Part shown: positions 54,058-63,736 of the stretch, piece by piece
How the letters are laid out: each line of letters starts with the position of its first letter
Position numbering within the stretch: position 1 is the stretch's first letter
Origin: Sphingopyxis sp. MSC1_008
GTDB taxonomy: Bacteria > Pseudomonadota > Alphaproteobacteria > Sphingomonadales > Sphingomonadaceae
NCBI RefSeq assembly: GCF_023197165.1
Contig: NZ_JALPRD010000002.1
Coordinates: forward strand, 248,001 to 312,000
Direction of reading: 5' to 3'
Length of the DNA: 64,000 nt
The notes under the pieces: model-generated
Seen by the model: only the letters and a program-made list of their open reading frames with translations
The model's database searches: none
Told to the model about the DNA's origin: nothing
Translations under genes and position numbers: made by a program

Positions 54058-55449
54058 ATGAACCGCAAGATGCTGATGAACCTGGCCGTTTCGGGCTTTG
54101 TCCTGAGCGTGGCGACCGGCTGCAGCGGCATGGGCAAGATGGCCGACGCGCCGTCGCGCGCCGCCGGCAAGCCCGCGATCGCCGCCAAGTCGGCGAGCGA
54201 TGCGCGCGTCGCGCTCGAAGCCGGGAAAGCCAGCAAGGCGGTCGGCCTGGCCGAAGCCGCGGTTGCGGGCAGCCCGCGCGATGCAGGCTATCGCGCGCTG
54301 CTGGGACAGGCGTACCTTAATGACGGACGCTTTGCGTCGGCGACCGCGGCGCTGACCGAGGCGATCGAACTCGGCGCGAGCGACGGCAACACGGTGCTTG
54401 CGCTGGCGCTCGCGCAAATCTCGCAGAACAAGAATGCCGATGCCGTTGCGCTGTTGACGCAGCATCGCGCGGCGGTGCCGGCGTCGGACCTCGGGCTCGC
54501 GCTCGCGCTCGCGGGGGACAGTGAAGGCGCGATCTATGTGCTGAGCGAAGCCGCGCGCGCCGAAGGCGCCGGGGCACGGACGCGGCAGAATCTGGCGCTG
54601 GCGTTCGCGCTGTCGGGCCGCTGGGCGCAGGCGCGCATCCTCGCTTCGCAGGATCTGTCGATCGCCAAGCTCGAAGGCCGGATGGCCGAATGGTCGAAGC
54701 TGGCCGAACAGCCCGATGCGCAGATGCGCGTTGCGAGCCTGATCGGAACGAAGGCGCGGCAGGATCCCGGCATGCCGGTCCAGCTGGCGCTTAGCAATTT
54801 CGGCGCCCCGCAAATGGCCGCGGCCGAACCCGCCGTCCAGCTTGCGAGCGCCGATCCGGCGCCGGTCGCGGACTATGCGCCGCCGCCGCCTGTCCTTGCT
54901 GACGCAAGCAGCGCGATCCGCAGCGTCGAACTGCCGATGCCCGAGCGCAACGCCGATGGCGTCGTGCCGGTGACCGAATTGCCGCAGCCGAAGCCCGCGG
55001 GCGAAGTGATCATGGCCGATGCCGCGCCCTATCGCGCCGCACCGCGCGTCGCCGGCGAAGGACGTATCCGTCCGGCGCAGCAGCAGGCGCTCGAACTCGC
55101 GACGGTGCTGATCCCCAAGGCGATGGGTTTCGATGCGAAAAAGCCGACCGGCTGGGCGGTGCAGCTGGGCGCCTATGACAGCCTCGGCATTGCCAAGGAA
55201 AAATGGGGCAGCCTGAAGAAACGCAACGGCGTTCTCGCCAACTTCCCGGCGTCGAGCCACGCCGCGACGGTGAACGGCCGCAATTTCTATCGCCTGACGG
55301 TGAACGGCCTTGCGACGCGCGCCGACGCGACGAGCCTGTGCAACCAGCTGAAGGCGCAAGGCCAGACCTGCTTCATCCGTGCGATGGGCGGTGGCGAGGC
55401 GATCCAGTGGGCGTCGAAGGTCGGCCCGATGCGGCTCGCTTCGCGCTAA
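54058..55449 (+). CDS. TPR-SPOR lipoprotein
   Basis: A 463-residue protein: lipoprotein signal with Cys near 22 (SGFVLSVATGC), tetratricopeptide-like repeats (DARVALEAGKASKAVGLAEA, then DAGYRALLGQAYLNDGRFAS), a Pro/Ala-rich linker, and a C-terminal SPOR domain (GWAVQLGAYDSLGIAKEKWG, RNFYRLTVNGLA-like strand, LCNQLKAQGQTCFIR). It is 23 bp after the RHH-like gene and is followed by a strong terminator, so parA, its partner and this gene form one unit. Confidence 0.85.
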   Translation: MNRKMLMNLAVSGFVLSVATGCSGMGKMADAPSRAAGKPAIAAKSASDARVALEAGKASKAVGLAEAAVAGSPRDAGYRALLGQAYLNDGRFASATAALTEAIELGASDGNTVLALALAQISQNKNADAVALLTQHRAAVPASDLGLALALAGDSEGAIYVLSEAARAEGAGARTRQNLALAFALSGRWAQARILASQDLSIAKLEGRMAEWSKLAEQPDAQMRVASLIGTKARQDPGMPVQLALSNFGAPQMAAAEPAVQLASADPAPVADYAPPPPVLADASSAIRSVELPMPERNADGVVPVTELPQPKPAGEVIMADAAPYRAAPRVAGEGRIRPAQQQALELATVLIPKAMGFDAKKPTGWAVQLGAYDSLGIAKEKWGSLKKRNGVLANFPASSHAATVNGRNFYRLTVNGLATRADATSLCNQLKAQGQTCFIRAMGGGEAIQWASKVGPMRLASR

Positions 55450-55471
55450 AAGACTTTACCCGGATAAGGGG

Positions 55472-55508
55472 GAGGGGCGTGGCCGCAAGGCCGCGCCTCT
55501 TTTGTTTT
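55472..55508 (+). terminator. Rho-independent terminator of the parA unit
   Basis: GAGGGGCGTGGCC-GCAA-GGCCGCGCCTC followed by TTTTGTTTT. A strong hairpin with a GCAA loop, 22 bases past the stop. Confidence 0.9.
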
Positions 55509-55548
55509 AGCCCGCCCGGTCGGTGAGGTCCCGGGCCGGCCAAGGCTT

Positions 55549-56769
55549 TTATGATCCTGCCGATCCAGCCATGTTTTTCGCGACGGGAGCAGGAACAACC
55601 TCGGTCACTCCGGGGAAATCCATGCGCGTCATCACCTGTCCGGCGCAGCTGTAGGTCGCGCGATTTTCGATCCGGGCTTCGACCATCCGCGCCGCTGCAT
55701 CGGGCTGAAAACCCGCCATTGCGGCCTTGGCTTCGTCGAAGTTGCGCGCATAGCCCATGCCGCTGTGCTCGCCACCCGTTGCCAGTTTTGCGCCGAGAAA
55801 GGGAGACGCGTCGGCGAGATAGGCATATTCGCCGGCCCTGACCTCAAACGCCGGAGCGCCAAAGCAGTTGGTTGTGTTGGGTAGAACCGCACCCACCGCA
55901 TCGGTTTGCAAGACATACCAACCCGGGGTCAGCTTCACGACCTGCAATTCATAGGCCGACTTCTTGTCCTTGCTGACAAATTCGCTGCCGTAGGTGGTTC
56001 GATCGCCTTTTTTCTTCCAGTCGCGCGGCTGATAGAAAAGGTCGCCATTTTCACGGTCGAAACGACGGATCTGGACGCGGCCGGACCGTCCCGCGCTTCC
56101 GGCATCGTTGCGGCGGAACGCGATGACCAGCGCGCCTTCATTGTCCGCAAGCGCTAGCGGTGCCTTGGGATCGACTTTCTTGCCCAGAAACAGCGACGGC
56201 GGGCCGGCGAGCGTGCCGCTCATATTCAGCTTGTCGTCCGCCACCGGCGTGAAGCTGGTCATTTCGGTGATCTGGCCGTCGACCGTCTGTGCACCAACCA
56301 CGGTTTCGAAATAGCTTTGCCGTTCGGCGTCCGGCATGGCGGCGACCTTCGCGGCCTGCGCCGCCGGAAGGTCCACCAGGCGCCATCCCTTGATCAGCAA
56401 GCAGTTTTTCCGGTTGGCGCGGCGCATCTGGCCTTCGACGATGGCGGCGCCGATGGCCGCACCGATTCCGCTGCCGATACCCGCAGCAAGCGGCGAGATC
56501 GCGGGGTTGTACATCGCGGGATCATAGATCGGCACCGATCCGGCCGGTGTCTGGGACCCGCGTGCGATCAAACGGCAGCTTTGCCAATCGGCGTTATATT
56601 CCGCGCGGCTGGCGCCCGGCTTGTTGTAAAAGCGACTGTCCTTGAGATCACGCGCAGCATCTTCGGCAATTTCCTGGGCCATATCGGCATCGGTATCAGC
56701 CTCCTGCGCCGCAACCGGCTGCGCGATCAGTGCCGCAGCCGTCAAAAAAAACAATATCGCCTTTTCCAT
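55549..56769 (-). CDS. Secreted protein with glycine-zipper segment, unknown function
   Basis: A 406-residue protein with a signal peptide (MEKAILFFLTAAALIAQPVA). A glycine-zipper-like stretch (GIGSGIGAAIGAAI) lies near residue 100, and beta-rich sequence follows (VQIRRFDRENGDLFYQPRDW, YELQVVKLTPGWYVLQTDAV). Family not recognised. It is convergent with the TPR-SPOR gene. Confidence 0.7.
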   Translation of the reverse strand: MEKAILFFLTAAALIAQPVAAQEADTDADMAQEIAEDAARDLKDSRFYNKPGASRAEYNADWQSCRLIARGSQTPAGSVPIYDPAMYNPAISPLAAGIGSGIGAAIGAAIVEGQMRRANRKNCLLIKGWRLVDLPAAQAAKVAAMPDAERQSYFETVVGAQTVDGQITEMTSFTPVADDKLNMSGTLAGPPSLFLGKKVDPKAPLALADNEGALVIAFRRNDAGSAGRSGRVQIRRFDRENGDLFYQPRDWKKKGDRTTYGSEFVSKDKKSAYELQVVKLTPGWYVLQTDAVGAVLPNTTNCFGAPAFEVRAGEYAYLADASPFLGAKLATGGEHSGMGYARNFDEAKAAMAGFQPDAAARMVEARIENRATYSCAGQVMTRMDFPGVTEVVPAPVAKNMAGSAGS

Positions 56770-56900
56770 ATTCGCTCCCCCTTTAGCCCCGAGCCGAAGC
56801 CCGGGACTTCTGTGATGGGATCGGCGGAGGTCGTCAATCGGTTAAGTCGGCGGTATTTCTGTAGCGGCCGAAGGATTTAGGGCGGCTAGTCTTGCGGAGT

Positions 56901-58124
56901 CTAGCGAATGCGCAACCCGCCCTTCCACATCATCGTGGCGCGGCCCTGGACGGGCATGCCGTCGAAGGGGGTGTTGCCGGCCCAGGCGGCCATTTTCTTC
57001 GCGTCGACCTGCCACGGCGTACCCTCGTCGACGAGGATGAGGTCGGCTTCCTTGCCCACCGCGAGTTTGCCGGCGTCGACGCCGAGCAGGCAGGCGGGGG
57101 TGGCTGCGAGCAGTTCGAACAGGCGGCCGGGCGAGATATGACCGTCGCGCACGAGGCCGAGGCCGAGCGCGAGCAGCGTTTCGGCGCCTGCCATGCCGGG
57201 CAAAGCTTCGGCGAAGGGCAGGCGCTTGTCTTCGGGGCCGCGCGGGTCGTGGCCCGAGGCGAGGATGTCGATCGTGCCGTCGGCGATCGCGGCGAGGCAC
57301 GCGTGGCGATCATCGTCCGACCGCAGCGGCGGCGACAGGCGCGCGAAGGTGCGGAAATCGCCGATCGCGGTGTCGGAAAGCAGCAGGTGCGCGGGGGTGA
57401 TGCCGCAGAGGACGGGCAGCCCTTTCGCCTTGGCTTCGCGGATCAGGTCGAGCCCGCGCGCGGTGGTGACTTGGCGGAAATGGACGGGTGCGCCGGTTTC
57501 CTCGACGAGCGCGAGGTCGCGCGCGATCGCGATCGCCTCGGCAATGGCGGGTGCCGAGGCGAGGCCGAGGCGCGTCGCCATCTCGCCGTCGGTCGCGACG
57601 GCGCCGGCGGTAAGCCCCTCGTCCTCGGTGTGGATGATCGTGACGAGGCCGAGCGAGGCGGCGTAGCTGAGGACGCGGCGCATCACGCCGCTGTCGGCGA
57701 TGCGCGCGCGGCCGGTGGCGATGGCGCGTGCGCCCGCCTGTTTCATCAGGCCGATTTCGGCGAGTTCGGTGCCTGCGAGCCCTTTCGTTGCGGCGGCGAG
57801 CGGGTGGACCCAGAGATCGGGCTTGCCGCCCTTGGCGGCGCGCTCGACGAGTCCGGCGCCGTCGAGCGGGCCGTTGTCGGGCATCAAAGCGGCGCGCGTG
57901 ATGCCGCCGAAGTGGAAAGCGGGTTTGTCGGTCGCGAAGACGCCGAGGTCGATGATGCCGGGGGCGAGCCACTGGCCCCTGGCGTCGACGGTCTCGGTGC
58001 CGTCGGGAATTTCGGTCGGATCGATCCCGGCGATGCGACCATCGACTACGAGCAGGCTGCCGGGACGCGGCGTGTCGCCATCGATCAGCTGCGAATTGAC
58101 GATGTGGAGCGGCTTCAGTTCCAT
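56901..58124 (-). CDS. pyrX: Inactive dihydroorotase-like subunit (PyrX / PyrC')
   Basis: A 407-residue amidohydrolase-fold protein. Where active dihydroorotases have D-x-H-x-H after PGLID, this has PGIIDLGVF (Gly61 and Phe63 replace both His). The late Asp motif (TDHAPH in active enzymes) reads SGHDPRG. So the metal site is lost, as in the PyrC' subunits that assemble with aspartate transcarbamoylase in some proteobacteria. It overlaps the pyrB end by 10 bases, which supports a PyrB-PyrX complex. The active dihydroorotase must lie elsewhere. Confidence 0.85.
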   Translation of the reverse strand: MELKPLHIVNSQLIDGDTPRPGSLLVVDGRIAGIDPTEIPDGTETVDARGQWLAPGIIDLGVFATDKPAFHFGGITRAALMPDNGPLDGAGLVERAAKGGKPDLWVHPLAAATKGLAGTELAEIGLMKQAGARAIATGRARIADSGVMRRVLSYAASLGLVTIIHTEDEGLTAGAVATDGEMATRLGLASAPAIAEAIAIARDLALVEETGAPVHFRQVTTARGLDLIREAKAKGLPVLCGITPAHLLLSDTAIGDFRTFARLSPPLRSDDDRHACLAAIADGTIDILASGHDPRGPEDKRLPFAEALPGMAGAETLLALGLGLVRDGHISPGRLFELLAATPACLLGVDAGKLAVGKEADLILVDEGTPWQVDAKKMAAWAGNTPFDGMPVQGRATMMWKGGLRIR

Positions 58125-59110
58125 CCGACGACTCCCCGCTTGCGGCGCGTCAATATGTCGAGGCACGCCATGCGCACCGCGACCCCCATTTCGACCTGTT
58201 CGGTGATCGTCGAGCGCACGGGATCGTCGGCGACATTGCTGTCGATCTCGACCCCGCGGTTCATCGGGCCGGGGTGCATCACGATCGCATCGGGTTTCGC
58301 TTTTTCGAGGCGTTTTTCGGTGAGGCCGTAGAGCGCGTGATATTCGCGCGCGCTGGGCAGGTAGGCGCCGTCCATGCGCTCGTTCTGGAGGCGGAGCATC
58401 ATCACGACGTCGGCGTCCCTGATGCCTTCGTCCATGTCGGTGAAGGTCGTCACATGCATGCGGTCGATTGCGGGCGGGGTGAGCGTTGGCGGCGCGACGA
58501 TACGCACTTCGTTGCCGAGCAGGGTGAGCGCGAGAATGTTCGAGCGCGCGACGCGGCTGTGGAGGACGTCGCCGCAGATTGCGATGGTGAGCCCCTCGAC
58601 GCTGCCGAGGCGGCGGCGGATCGTCAGCGCGTCGAGCAAGGCCTGCGTCGGATGTTCGTGGCGGCCGTCGCCCGCGTTGAGCACGGGGCAGTCGACCTTG
58701 TCGGCGATGAGCTGGACCGCGCCTGAACTGCCGTGACGGATCACCATCGCGTCGGCGCGCATCGCGTTGAGCGTCATCGCGGTGTCGATCAGCGTCTCGC
58801 CCTTTTTCACGCTCGATTGCGCGGCGTGCATGTTGACGACGTCGGCGCCGAGGCGTTTCCCGGCGATTTCGAACGACAGCAGGGTGCGCGTCGAATTTTC
58901 GAAAAAGGCATTGATGATCGTGAGGCCCGCGAGCCGGTCGTCATGCTTGGCGGCGCCCGAGCGGTTCAGGTCGACCCACTCTTCGGCGGCGTCGAGGACG
59001 TAGGAAATCTCCCACGGGGTGAGCTGGGCGATGCCGATCAGGTGGCGATGGCGAAAGGCATCGCCGCCGGGCGGATAGTCGCTGGCGGGTCGGAGTGTGG
59101 AGCTTGTCAT
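58115..59110 (-). CDS. pyrB: Aspartate carbamoyltransferase catalytic subunit
   Basis: A 331-residue enzyme for the second step of pyrimidine synthesis. The carbamoyl-phosphate loop is [11 protein letters not shown] (Ser73-Thr76); [17 protein letters not shown] and [14 protein letters not shown] are further family motifs. The ATG at 59110 gives the standard start. It is cotranscribed with pyrX. Confidence 0.96.
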   Translation of the reverse strand: MTSSTLRPASDYPPGGDAFRHRHLIGIAQLTPWEISYVLDAAEEWVDLNRSGAAKHDDRLAGLTIINAFFENSTRTLLSFEIAGKRLGADVVNMHAAQSSVKKGETLIDTAMTLNAMRADAMVIRHGSSGAVQLIADKVDCPVLNAGDGRHEHPTQALLDALTIRRRLGSVEGLTIAICGDVLHSRVARSNILALTLLGNEVRIVAPPTLTPPAIDRMHVTTFTDMDEGIRDADVVMMLRLQNERMDGAYLPSAREYHALYGLTEKRLEKAKPDAIVMHPGPMNRGVEIDSNVADDPVRSTITEQVEMGVAVRMACLDILTRRKRGVVGWN

Positions 59111-59188
59111 TAAAGCCGAGCGTTTAGGCAGGAGTTGCGAAAATCGCAAGTTGTTGCGTGCGAAAATCGCACATCGACCTCTTTTTCG

Positions 59189-59264
59189 TTTCCCCGCGCA
59201 GGCGGGAATCCAGAGCGTTGAAAGACAGCATATGGGCGCTCTGGGTCCCCGCCTGCGCGGGGAT
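59189..59264. repeat. REP-like inverted repeat pair, CCCCGCGCAGGCGGGAATC type
   Basis: TTTCCCCGCGCAGGCGGGAA and TCCCCGCCTGCGCGGGGATA face each other across about 30 bases, between pyrB and the DUF1294 gene. One of its units resembles the piece inside ccmH. Confidence 0.85.
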
Positions 59265-59269
59265 ACATG

Positions 59270-59572
59270 CTAATGGTGAAGCAGTTGGTCAAGAAACCCG
59301 AGCATCCAAAGACCAAGCAGGACGATTTCAGCGGCGCAAAGCATCACCATTCTTCTCGCGAAGGGTTGCTTGCGCGTCTTGTGGCGGATCAGGCGCGACC
59401 CAGCGAAAGTTCCGATGGCGCCGCCGATGAAAGCCCATCCGAGCAGGGTGCTCTCCGAAATGCGGCGGCTGCCATTTTCGGCAAATTGCTTGTCGACGAC
59501 CATCAGGACGAACGCGATCAGGTTCGCGGCGATCAGCCAATAGACGATATATTCGCCGAGCGGCGTTTCCAT
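59270..59572 (-). CDS. DUF1294 family membrane protein
   Basis: A 100-residue protein with two or three transmembrane helices (YIVYWLIAANLIAFVLMVVD and GWAFIGGAIGTFAGSRLIRH) and the family pattern DKQFAENGSRRISESTLLG, HKTRKQPF. Function unknown. Its ATG at 59572 overlaps the ruvX stop by one base. Confidence 0.85.
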   Translation of the reverse strand: METPLGEYIVYWLIAANLIAFVLMVVDKQFAENGSRRISESTLLGWAFIGGAIGTFAGSRLIRHKTRKQPFARRMVMLCAAEIVLLGLWMLGFLDQLLHH

Positions 59573-60030
59573 CAACGCGTCATCGCGTCGATTGCGCCTT
59601 GCAGGATGAACGCGGCGGCGGCGCTGTCGACGCGTGTCGCGCGTTTGGCGCGGCTGACGTCGGCGGCGATCATCGCGCGCTCGACCGCGGCGGTCGACCA
59701 GCGTTCGTCCCACAGCAGCAGCGGCAGGCCGAGCGGCGCGAGGTTGCGTGCGAAGGCGCGGGTGCTTTGTGTGCGCGGGCTGTCGGTGCCGTCCATGTTG
59801 AGCGGCAGGCCGACGACAAGGCCGACGATATTGTGCTGCGCGATGAGGGCTTTGAGCGTTTCGAGATCGACCGAGAATTTCTTGCGGATGATCGTCTTGT
59901 CGGGGGTCGCGAAGCTCCAGTTCACATCGCAAAAGGCGACGCCGATCGTCTTCGTGCCGACGTCGAGCCCCATCATGCGGCCGCCGTTCGGGAAGTGGGC
60001 GGCGAAATCGGGGGCGGCGGTGGTGATCAT
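59572..60030 (-). CDS. ruvX: Putative pre-16S rRNA nuclease / Holliday-junction resolvase-like YqgF
   Basis: A 152-residue RNase H-fold protein: [16 protein letters not shown] (first Asp), [20 protein letters not shown] and [20 protein letters not shown] (Glu), [16 protein letters not shown] (last Asp). It matures the 5' end of 16S rRNA. The ATG at 60030 is preferred because the earlier ATG (60060) lies inside a repeat. Confidence 0.88.
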   Translation of the reverse strand: MITTAAPDFAAHFPNGGRMMGLDVGTKTIGVAFCDVNWSFATPDKTIIRKKFSVDLETLKALIAQHNIVGLVVGLPLNMDGTDSPRTQSTRAFARNLAPLGLPLLLWDERWSTAAVERAMIAADVSRAKRATRVDSAAAAFILQGAIDAMTR

Positions 60031-60055
60031 GCGCCCGCCTTTATCGCCTAAATTC

Positions 60056-60139
60056 GTCATGCTGAACTTGTTTCAGCATCCATGGCCCGACGTCGAGGTG
60101 TCAGGCCATGGATCCCGGATCAAGTCCGGGATGACGAAG
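60056..60139. repeat. REP-like repeat, CCCGGACTTGATCCGGGAT type, overlapping a gene end
   Basis: CGTCATGCTGAACTTGTTTC with GATCCCGGATCAAGTCCGGG, the right half of which is read as the last codons and stop of the gene that begins at 61433. It belongs to the CCCCGGACTTGATCCGGGG family. Confidence 0.75.
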
Positions 60140-61433
60140 GTGGGGGAGTGGGCGTGGTTGGCGGCACGGTTGCTGGCGCAACTGGCGTCGGCGCCGCGGG
60201 CGGCGGCACCGGCGACGGCTTGCCCTCATAGGTCGCGAGGCGGCGGAGCGCGTCGGCGCGGACGTTCGCCCAGAACAGCGTGATGTCGTAGATGTGATAA
60301 TTGTTGCCGGGGAGCACATAGCCCGCAACGACGTAGTTTTTCGCGATATCGGCATCGCCGATCATCAGGAAGCCGCGCGTGTCGTCGCATTTGGCGCCGA
60401 TCTTGCCCGCGATCAGCGACCCCGACTTGAAGCCTTCGGTCGGCTTCAGCGTGCCGATATTCGCCTCCGCCGGTGCTTCGGTGTCGGGGATGCCGGTGAG
60501 CGGGTTGGTGCAGAGCATCCGCGTTTCGGCGCGCGGGCGGCCGTCGAAGCCGATCGTGCCGTCATAGGCAGCGGTGACCATCGCGGGGTCGGCGGGCTCG
60601 GCGAAGGTCGCCCAGCCGATAATGCATCCCTTCTGTTCAGGGGTCTGGCATGCGGGGAGGCCGAGCCCGGCGATGTCGGTGTCGAGGCTGACCGGCCAGC
60701 CGATGACATAGGCCGCGACGATGCGCTTCGCGAGCGGGGTGCCGGCGATTTTCGTGCGGAGCAATGTCGTGAGGTGGAGCGCACCCTGGCTGTGGCCCGC
60801 GAGGATGATCGGCTTGTCCTTCGGCTGCGCGGCGAGAAAGGCGTCGAACGCCTCCTCGACGTCGCGATAGGCCGAATCGATCGCCTTGCCCGCGGTCACG
60901 CGGTCTTCGGCAAGGAAGGCGCCAAGCGTCGCCTGACGGTAGCGCGGCGCCCAGATTTCGCCCGCATCGGCAAAGGCGCTCGCCATGCCCTGCACGAACA
61001 GGTTGGCGCGGTGGTCCGAATCGCGGTCTTCGAGCGGGGCGTTCCAACTCGAGCGGCTGTAATAGCTGGTCGGGTGGACGAAGAAGACCGCGGCGTCGCC
61101 CTTCCGTATCGCGGCTTCGGCCACGGTGGCGGCCGCCTTGGCCGGCGGAATGAGTTGGTTGCCGGCCTGCGCACCCGGAACCTCGGTCCCGGGGGTTTCA
61201 CTGCCGTCGGCGGCGGGACGCCACGCCGAGGGGTCCTTTTCCATCCCCGGGCGCGCGAACCACATTTTGGGGTCGTCATAGGCGTTCGGCGCGACCGCCG
61301 CCTGCGGCTTGAATTCGGTGCTGGGGACGAAGGCAGTGCGCGCGATCCAGCCCGGGAAGAGCTGGTACACGACCCCGGCGGCGACGATCAGCAGGATGAT
61401 GGCGGCAATGATGTAGAGAAATTTGCGGGCCAA
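60120..61433 (-). CDS. DUF3089 alpha/beta hydrolase-like protein
   Basis: A 437-residue membrane-anchored protein: N-terminal helix (FLYIIAAIILLIVAAGVVYQ), then the DUF3089 fold with AVFFVHPTSYYSRSSWNAPL and the nucleophile elbow LAGHSQGALH (Ser215). The substrate is unknown. The C-terminus is a Pro/Thr-rich tail; its last residues (SSSRT) and the stop are encoded by a REP-like repeat. Confidence 0.86.
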   Translation of the reverse strand: MARKFLYIIAAIILLIVAAGVVYQLFPGWIARTAFVPSTEFKPQAAVAPNAYDDPKMWFARPGMEKDPSAWRPAADGSETPGTEVPGAQAGNQLIPPAKAAATVAEAAIRKGDAAVFFVHPTSYYSRSSWNAPLEDRDSDHRANLFVQGMASAFADAGEIWAPRYRQATLGAFLAEDRVTAGKAIDSAYRDVEEAFDAFLAAQPKDKPIILAGHSQGALHLTTLLRTKIAGTPLAKRIVAAYVIGWPVSLDTDIAGLGLPACQTPEQKGCIIGWATFAEPADPAMVTAAYDGTIGFDGRPRAETRMLCTNPLTGIPDTEAPAEANIGTLKPTEGFKSGSLIAGKIGAKCDDTRGFLMIGDADIAKNYVVAGYVLPGNNYHIYDITLFWANVRADALRRLATYEGKPSPVPPPAAPTPVAPATVPPTTPTPPPSSSRT

Positions 61434-61573
61434 TTAGGATTCCATACGGTCGGGGGAGATGAATTTCGGGCCTCTCTAGCGGCTCCGGTGCTCGGCTACA
61501 AATAACTCGTCATGTTGAATTCGGATCCGTAAACAAGGTCAGGATGATGATGTTACGCGATAGGCTTTGATGC

Positions 61574-63361
61574 ATGACCGACGCGACCGCACCCGCCGCC
61601 CCCGATTCGCCGCCCAGATCGCCGCGCGTTTCGGCGCGCCTCGACGAGAATGATCTGCCCTGGCCGCTGCGCCCGTGGATCATGGCGGCGATCTGTGCGC
61701 TTGCCGGGCTCGGCTTTTACCTGTTGATCGACCATCATTATGATGACGCGCTGTCGCACTGGCGCAGCGCGCTCGCGACCGGCGTTGCGGTTGCGGCGGT
61801 GGCTTTCGTGCTCGGGGTCGAATTGCGGCGGTGGCACTGGGCGCTGGGGTTCGCGCTCGGCTGGGGCGTCATCCTCGGGCTGATCGCGTGGCAGACCGCG
61901 GCGTATAATATTCAGGGCAATCCGGTCGAATGGCCGTTCTGGTCGGGGATACTTGCGGTGCTCGTCGCGACGCCTTTGTTTCAGACGCGGCGCGATGTCG
62001 CGCCCGACTGGCGGTTCTGGAAATTGTGGGCGATGCCGTACGAGCGGCTGCACAGCCATGCGTGGACCGATGCGGTGATCGGCGCCGCGAGCCTGGCATT
62101 TGTCGGCATCACCTTCCTGCTCACCGTGCTGATCGGGCAGATGTTCAAGCTGATCGGGATCAACCTGATCTTCGACCTGCTCAATGACGAATGGTTCGGC
62201 TGGATGCTCGCGGGTGCGGCGTTCGGCGGCGCGGTCGGCCTGCTGCGCGAGCGCGACAAGCTGGTTTCGACCCTGCAGCGGCTGGTGATGATGGTGCTGG
62301 CGGTGCTGGCGCCGGTGCTGGCGGTGGAGCTGGTGCTGTTCCTGTTGTCGCTTGTGGGGACGGGGCTGCAAAAGCTTTGGGATTCGGGCTTTTCGACCGC
62401 GGCGGTGATGATGGCGGTCGCGGCGTTCGCGGTGCTGCTCGCCAATGCGGTGATCGGCAACGGCAGCGACGATCGTACGACGAGCCCGGCGTTGCGCTGG
62501 GCGGCGCCGGCGCTGGTCATCGCGGTGCTGCCGCTGGCGGGTATTGCCTTTTATTCGATGCATTTGCGCGTGATCCAATATGGCTGGACCCCCGAGCGTA
62601 TCTGGGGGGTGATCGCGGCGATGATCGCGCTCGCTTATGGCATCGCGGGCGTGTGGGCGGTCGTGAAGGGGCGGCGCGATTTCGACGACTGGCTGCGGCC
62701 GCAGCAACAAAAGCTCGCGATCGGGCTGGCGCTGCTCGCGCTGTTCCTCGCGCTGCCGATCCTCGATTTCGGAGCGATTTCGACGCGCGATCAGGTGGCG
62801 CGGCTGAAAAGCGGGGAGACGCCGGTCGAGAAATTCGACTGGGCGGCGATGGCGTTCGATTTCGGACCGAGCGGGCGTACGGCGCTGGCGGGGCTGGCCA
62901 AATCGCCCGACCAGGCGCGCGTGCGCCTCGCGAAATGGGCATTGGAGGCCAAGAATCGCTGGGACCTGAACGTCGGGGGAGCGAGTCCCGATGCGGCGGC
63001 GCTGAATTTCGCGGCGAAGCCGATCGAGGAGAAGGTGCGGGTGCTCCCGGCGGGGGCGACGCTGTCGGCCGAAGCCTATGCGGCGCTCGATGCGCCCGGC
63101 CAATGCCGCGCCGAGCGCTGCCTTGCCTATCGGCTCGGCGACACGCGCATTGTATCGGTAGGCGCCGGCGGCCTCGTCGTGGTATTCGTGCGCGATTCCA
63201 AGACGGGCAAGTGGGAGCAGGATTATCGGGCCTTCGGGCACGATGGTACGGACGGCCGCCTGACGGCCGACGAGCTGGAGCGGGGGACGGTCGAGCTCCG
63301 CACGGTCGCGCGGCAGCAGCTTTTCGTGAACGGAAAGCCGGTCGGCGCGGATTTCGAGTGA
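61574..63361 (+). CDS. DUF4153 family membrane protein
   Basis: A 595-residue protein with about ten hydrophobic segments in the first ~400 residues (LRPWIMAAICALAGLGFYLL onward) and a soluble C-terminal domain (residues 410-595) that is partly beta-rich (GQCRAERCLAYRLGDTRIVS, VVVFVRDSKTGKWEQDYRAF). DUF4153 has no assigned function. Single gene. Confidence 0.85.
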   Translation: MTDATAPAAPDSPPRSPRVSARLDENDLPWPLRPWIMAAICALAGLGFYLLIDHHYDDALSHWRSALATGVAVAAVAFVLGVELRRWHWALGFALGWGVILGLIAWQTAAYNIQGNPVEWPFWSGILAVLVATPLFQTRRDVAPDWRFWKLWAMPYERLHSHAWTDAVIGAASLAFVGITFLLTVLIGQMFKLIGINLIFDLLNDEWFGWMLAGAAFGGAVGLLRERDKLVSTLQRLVMMVLAVLAPVLAVELVLFLLSLVGTGLQKLWDSGFSTAAVMMAVAAFAVLLANAVIGNGSDDRTTSPALRWAAPALVIAVLPLAGIAFYSMHLRVIQYGWTPERIWGVIAAMIALAYGIAGVWAVVKGRRDFDDWLRPQQQKLAIGLALLALFLALPILDFGAISTRDQVARLKSGETPVEKFDWAAMAFDFGPSGRTALAGLAKSPDQARVRLAKWALEAKNRWDLNVGGASPDAAALNFAAKPIEEKVRVLPAGATLSAEAYAALDAPGQCRAERCLAYRLGDTRIVSVGAGGLVVVFVRDSKTGKWEQDYRAFGHDGTDGRLTADELERGTVELRTVARQQLFVNGKPVGADFE

Positions 63362-63433
63362 GAATCGCGCACCTGCCTTGAAGCGATCCGGCTGGGATGC
63401 TAGCGGCGCGGCTTCGTTAAAGTTAGGGCGATC

Positions 63434-63736
63434 ATGTCAATCGATCAGGCAACAGTCAGGAAAATAGCGTCGCTGGCGCGCATCGCGATCAGCGATGCCG
63501 AAGCCGCCGCGATGGAAGGCGAATTGAACGGCATTTTGGGCTGGGTCGAGCAACTCGGCGAGGTCGATGTGACCGGGGTCGAGCCGATGACCGCGGTGAT
63601 CCCGAACACGCTCCGCCTGCGCGACGATGTCGTCGACGCCGATCCGCTGACCGGCGGCGGCCGCCGTGACGATGTGCTGGCGAATGCCCCGGCGCCGCAG
63701 CACGGCTTCTTTGGTGTTCCCAAGGTGATCGAATAA
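63434..63736 (+). CDS. gatC: Asp/Glu-tRNA(Asn/Gln) amidotransferase subunit C
   Basis: A 100-residue subunit of the GatCAB amidotransferase: [20 protein letters not shown] and [40 protein letters not shown]. It stabilises GatA and GatB, which convert Glu-tRNA-Gln or Asp-tRNA-Asn. It shares one base with the gatA start (TAATG). Confidence 0.95.
   Translation: MSIDQATVRKIASLARIAISDAEAAAMEGELNGILGWVEQLGEVDVTGVEPMTAVIPNTLRLRDDVVDADPLTGGGRRDDVLANAPAPQHGFFGVPKVIE

Noticed and set aside
60030..60060. An upstream ATG for ruvX at 60060
   Set aside because: It lies inside the REP-like repeat, and the ten extra residues are not part of the family domain, so the ATG at 60030 is preferred.
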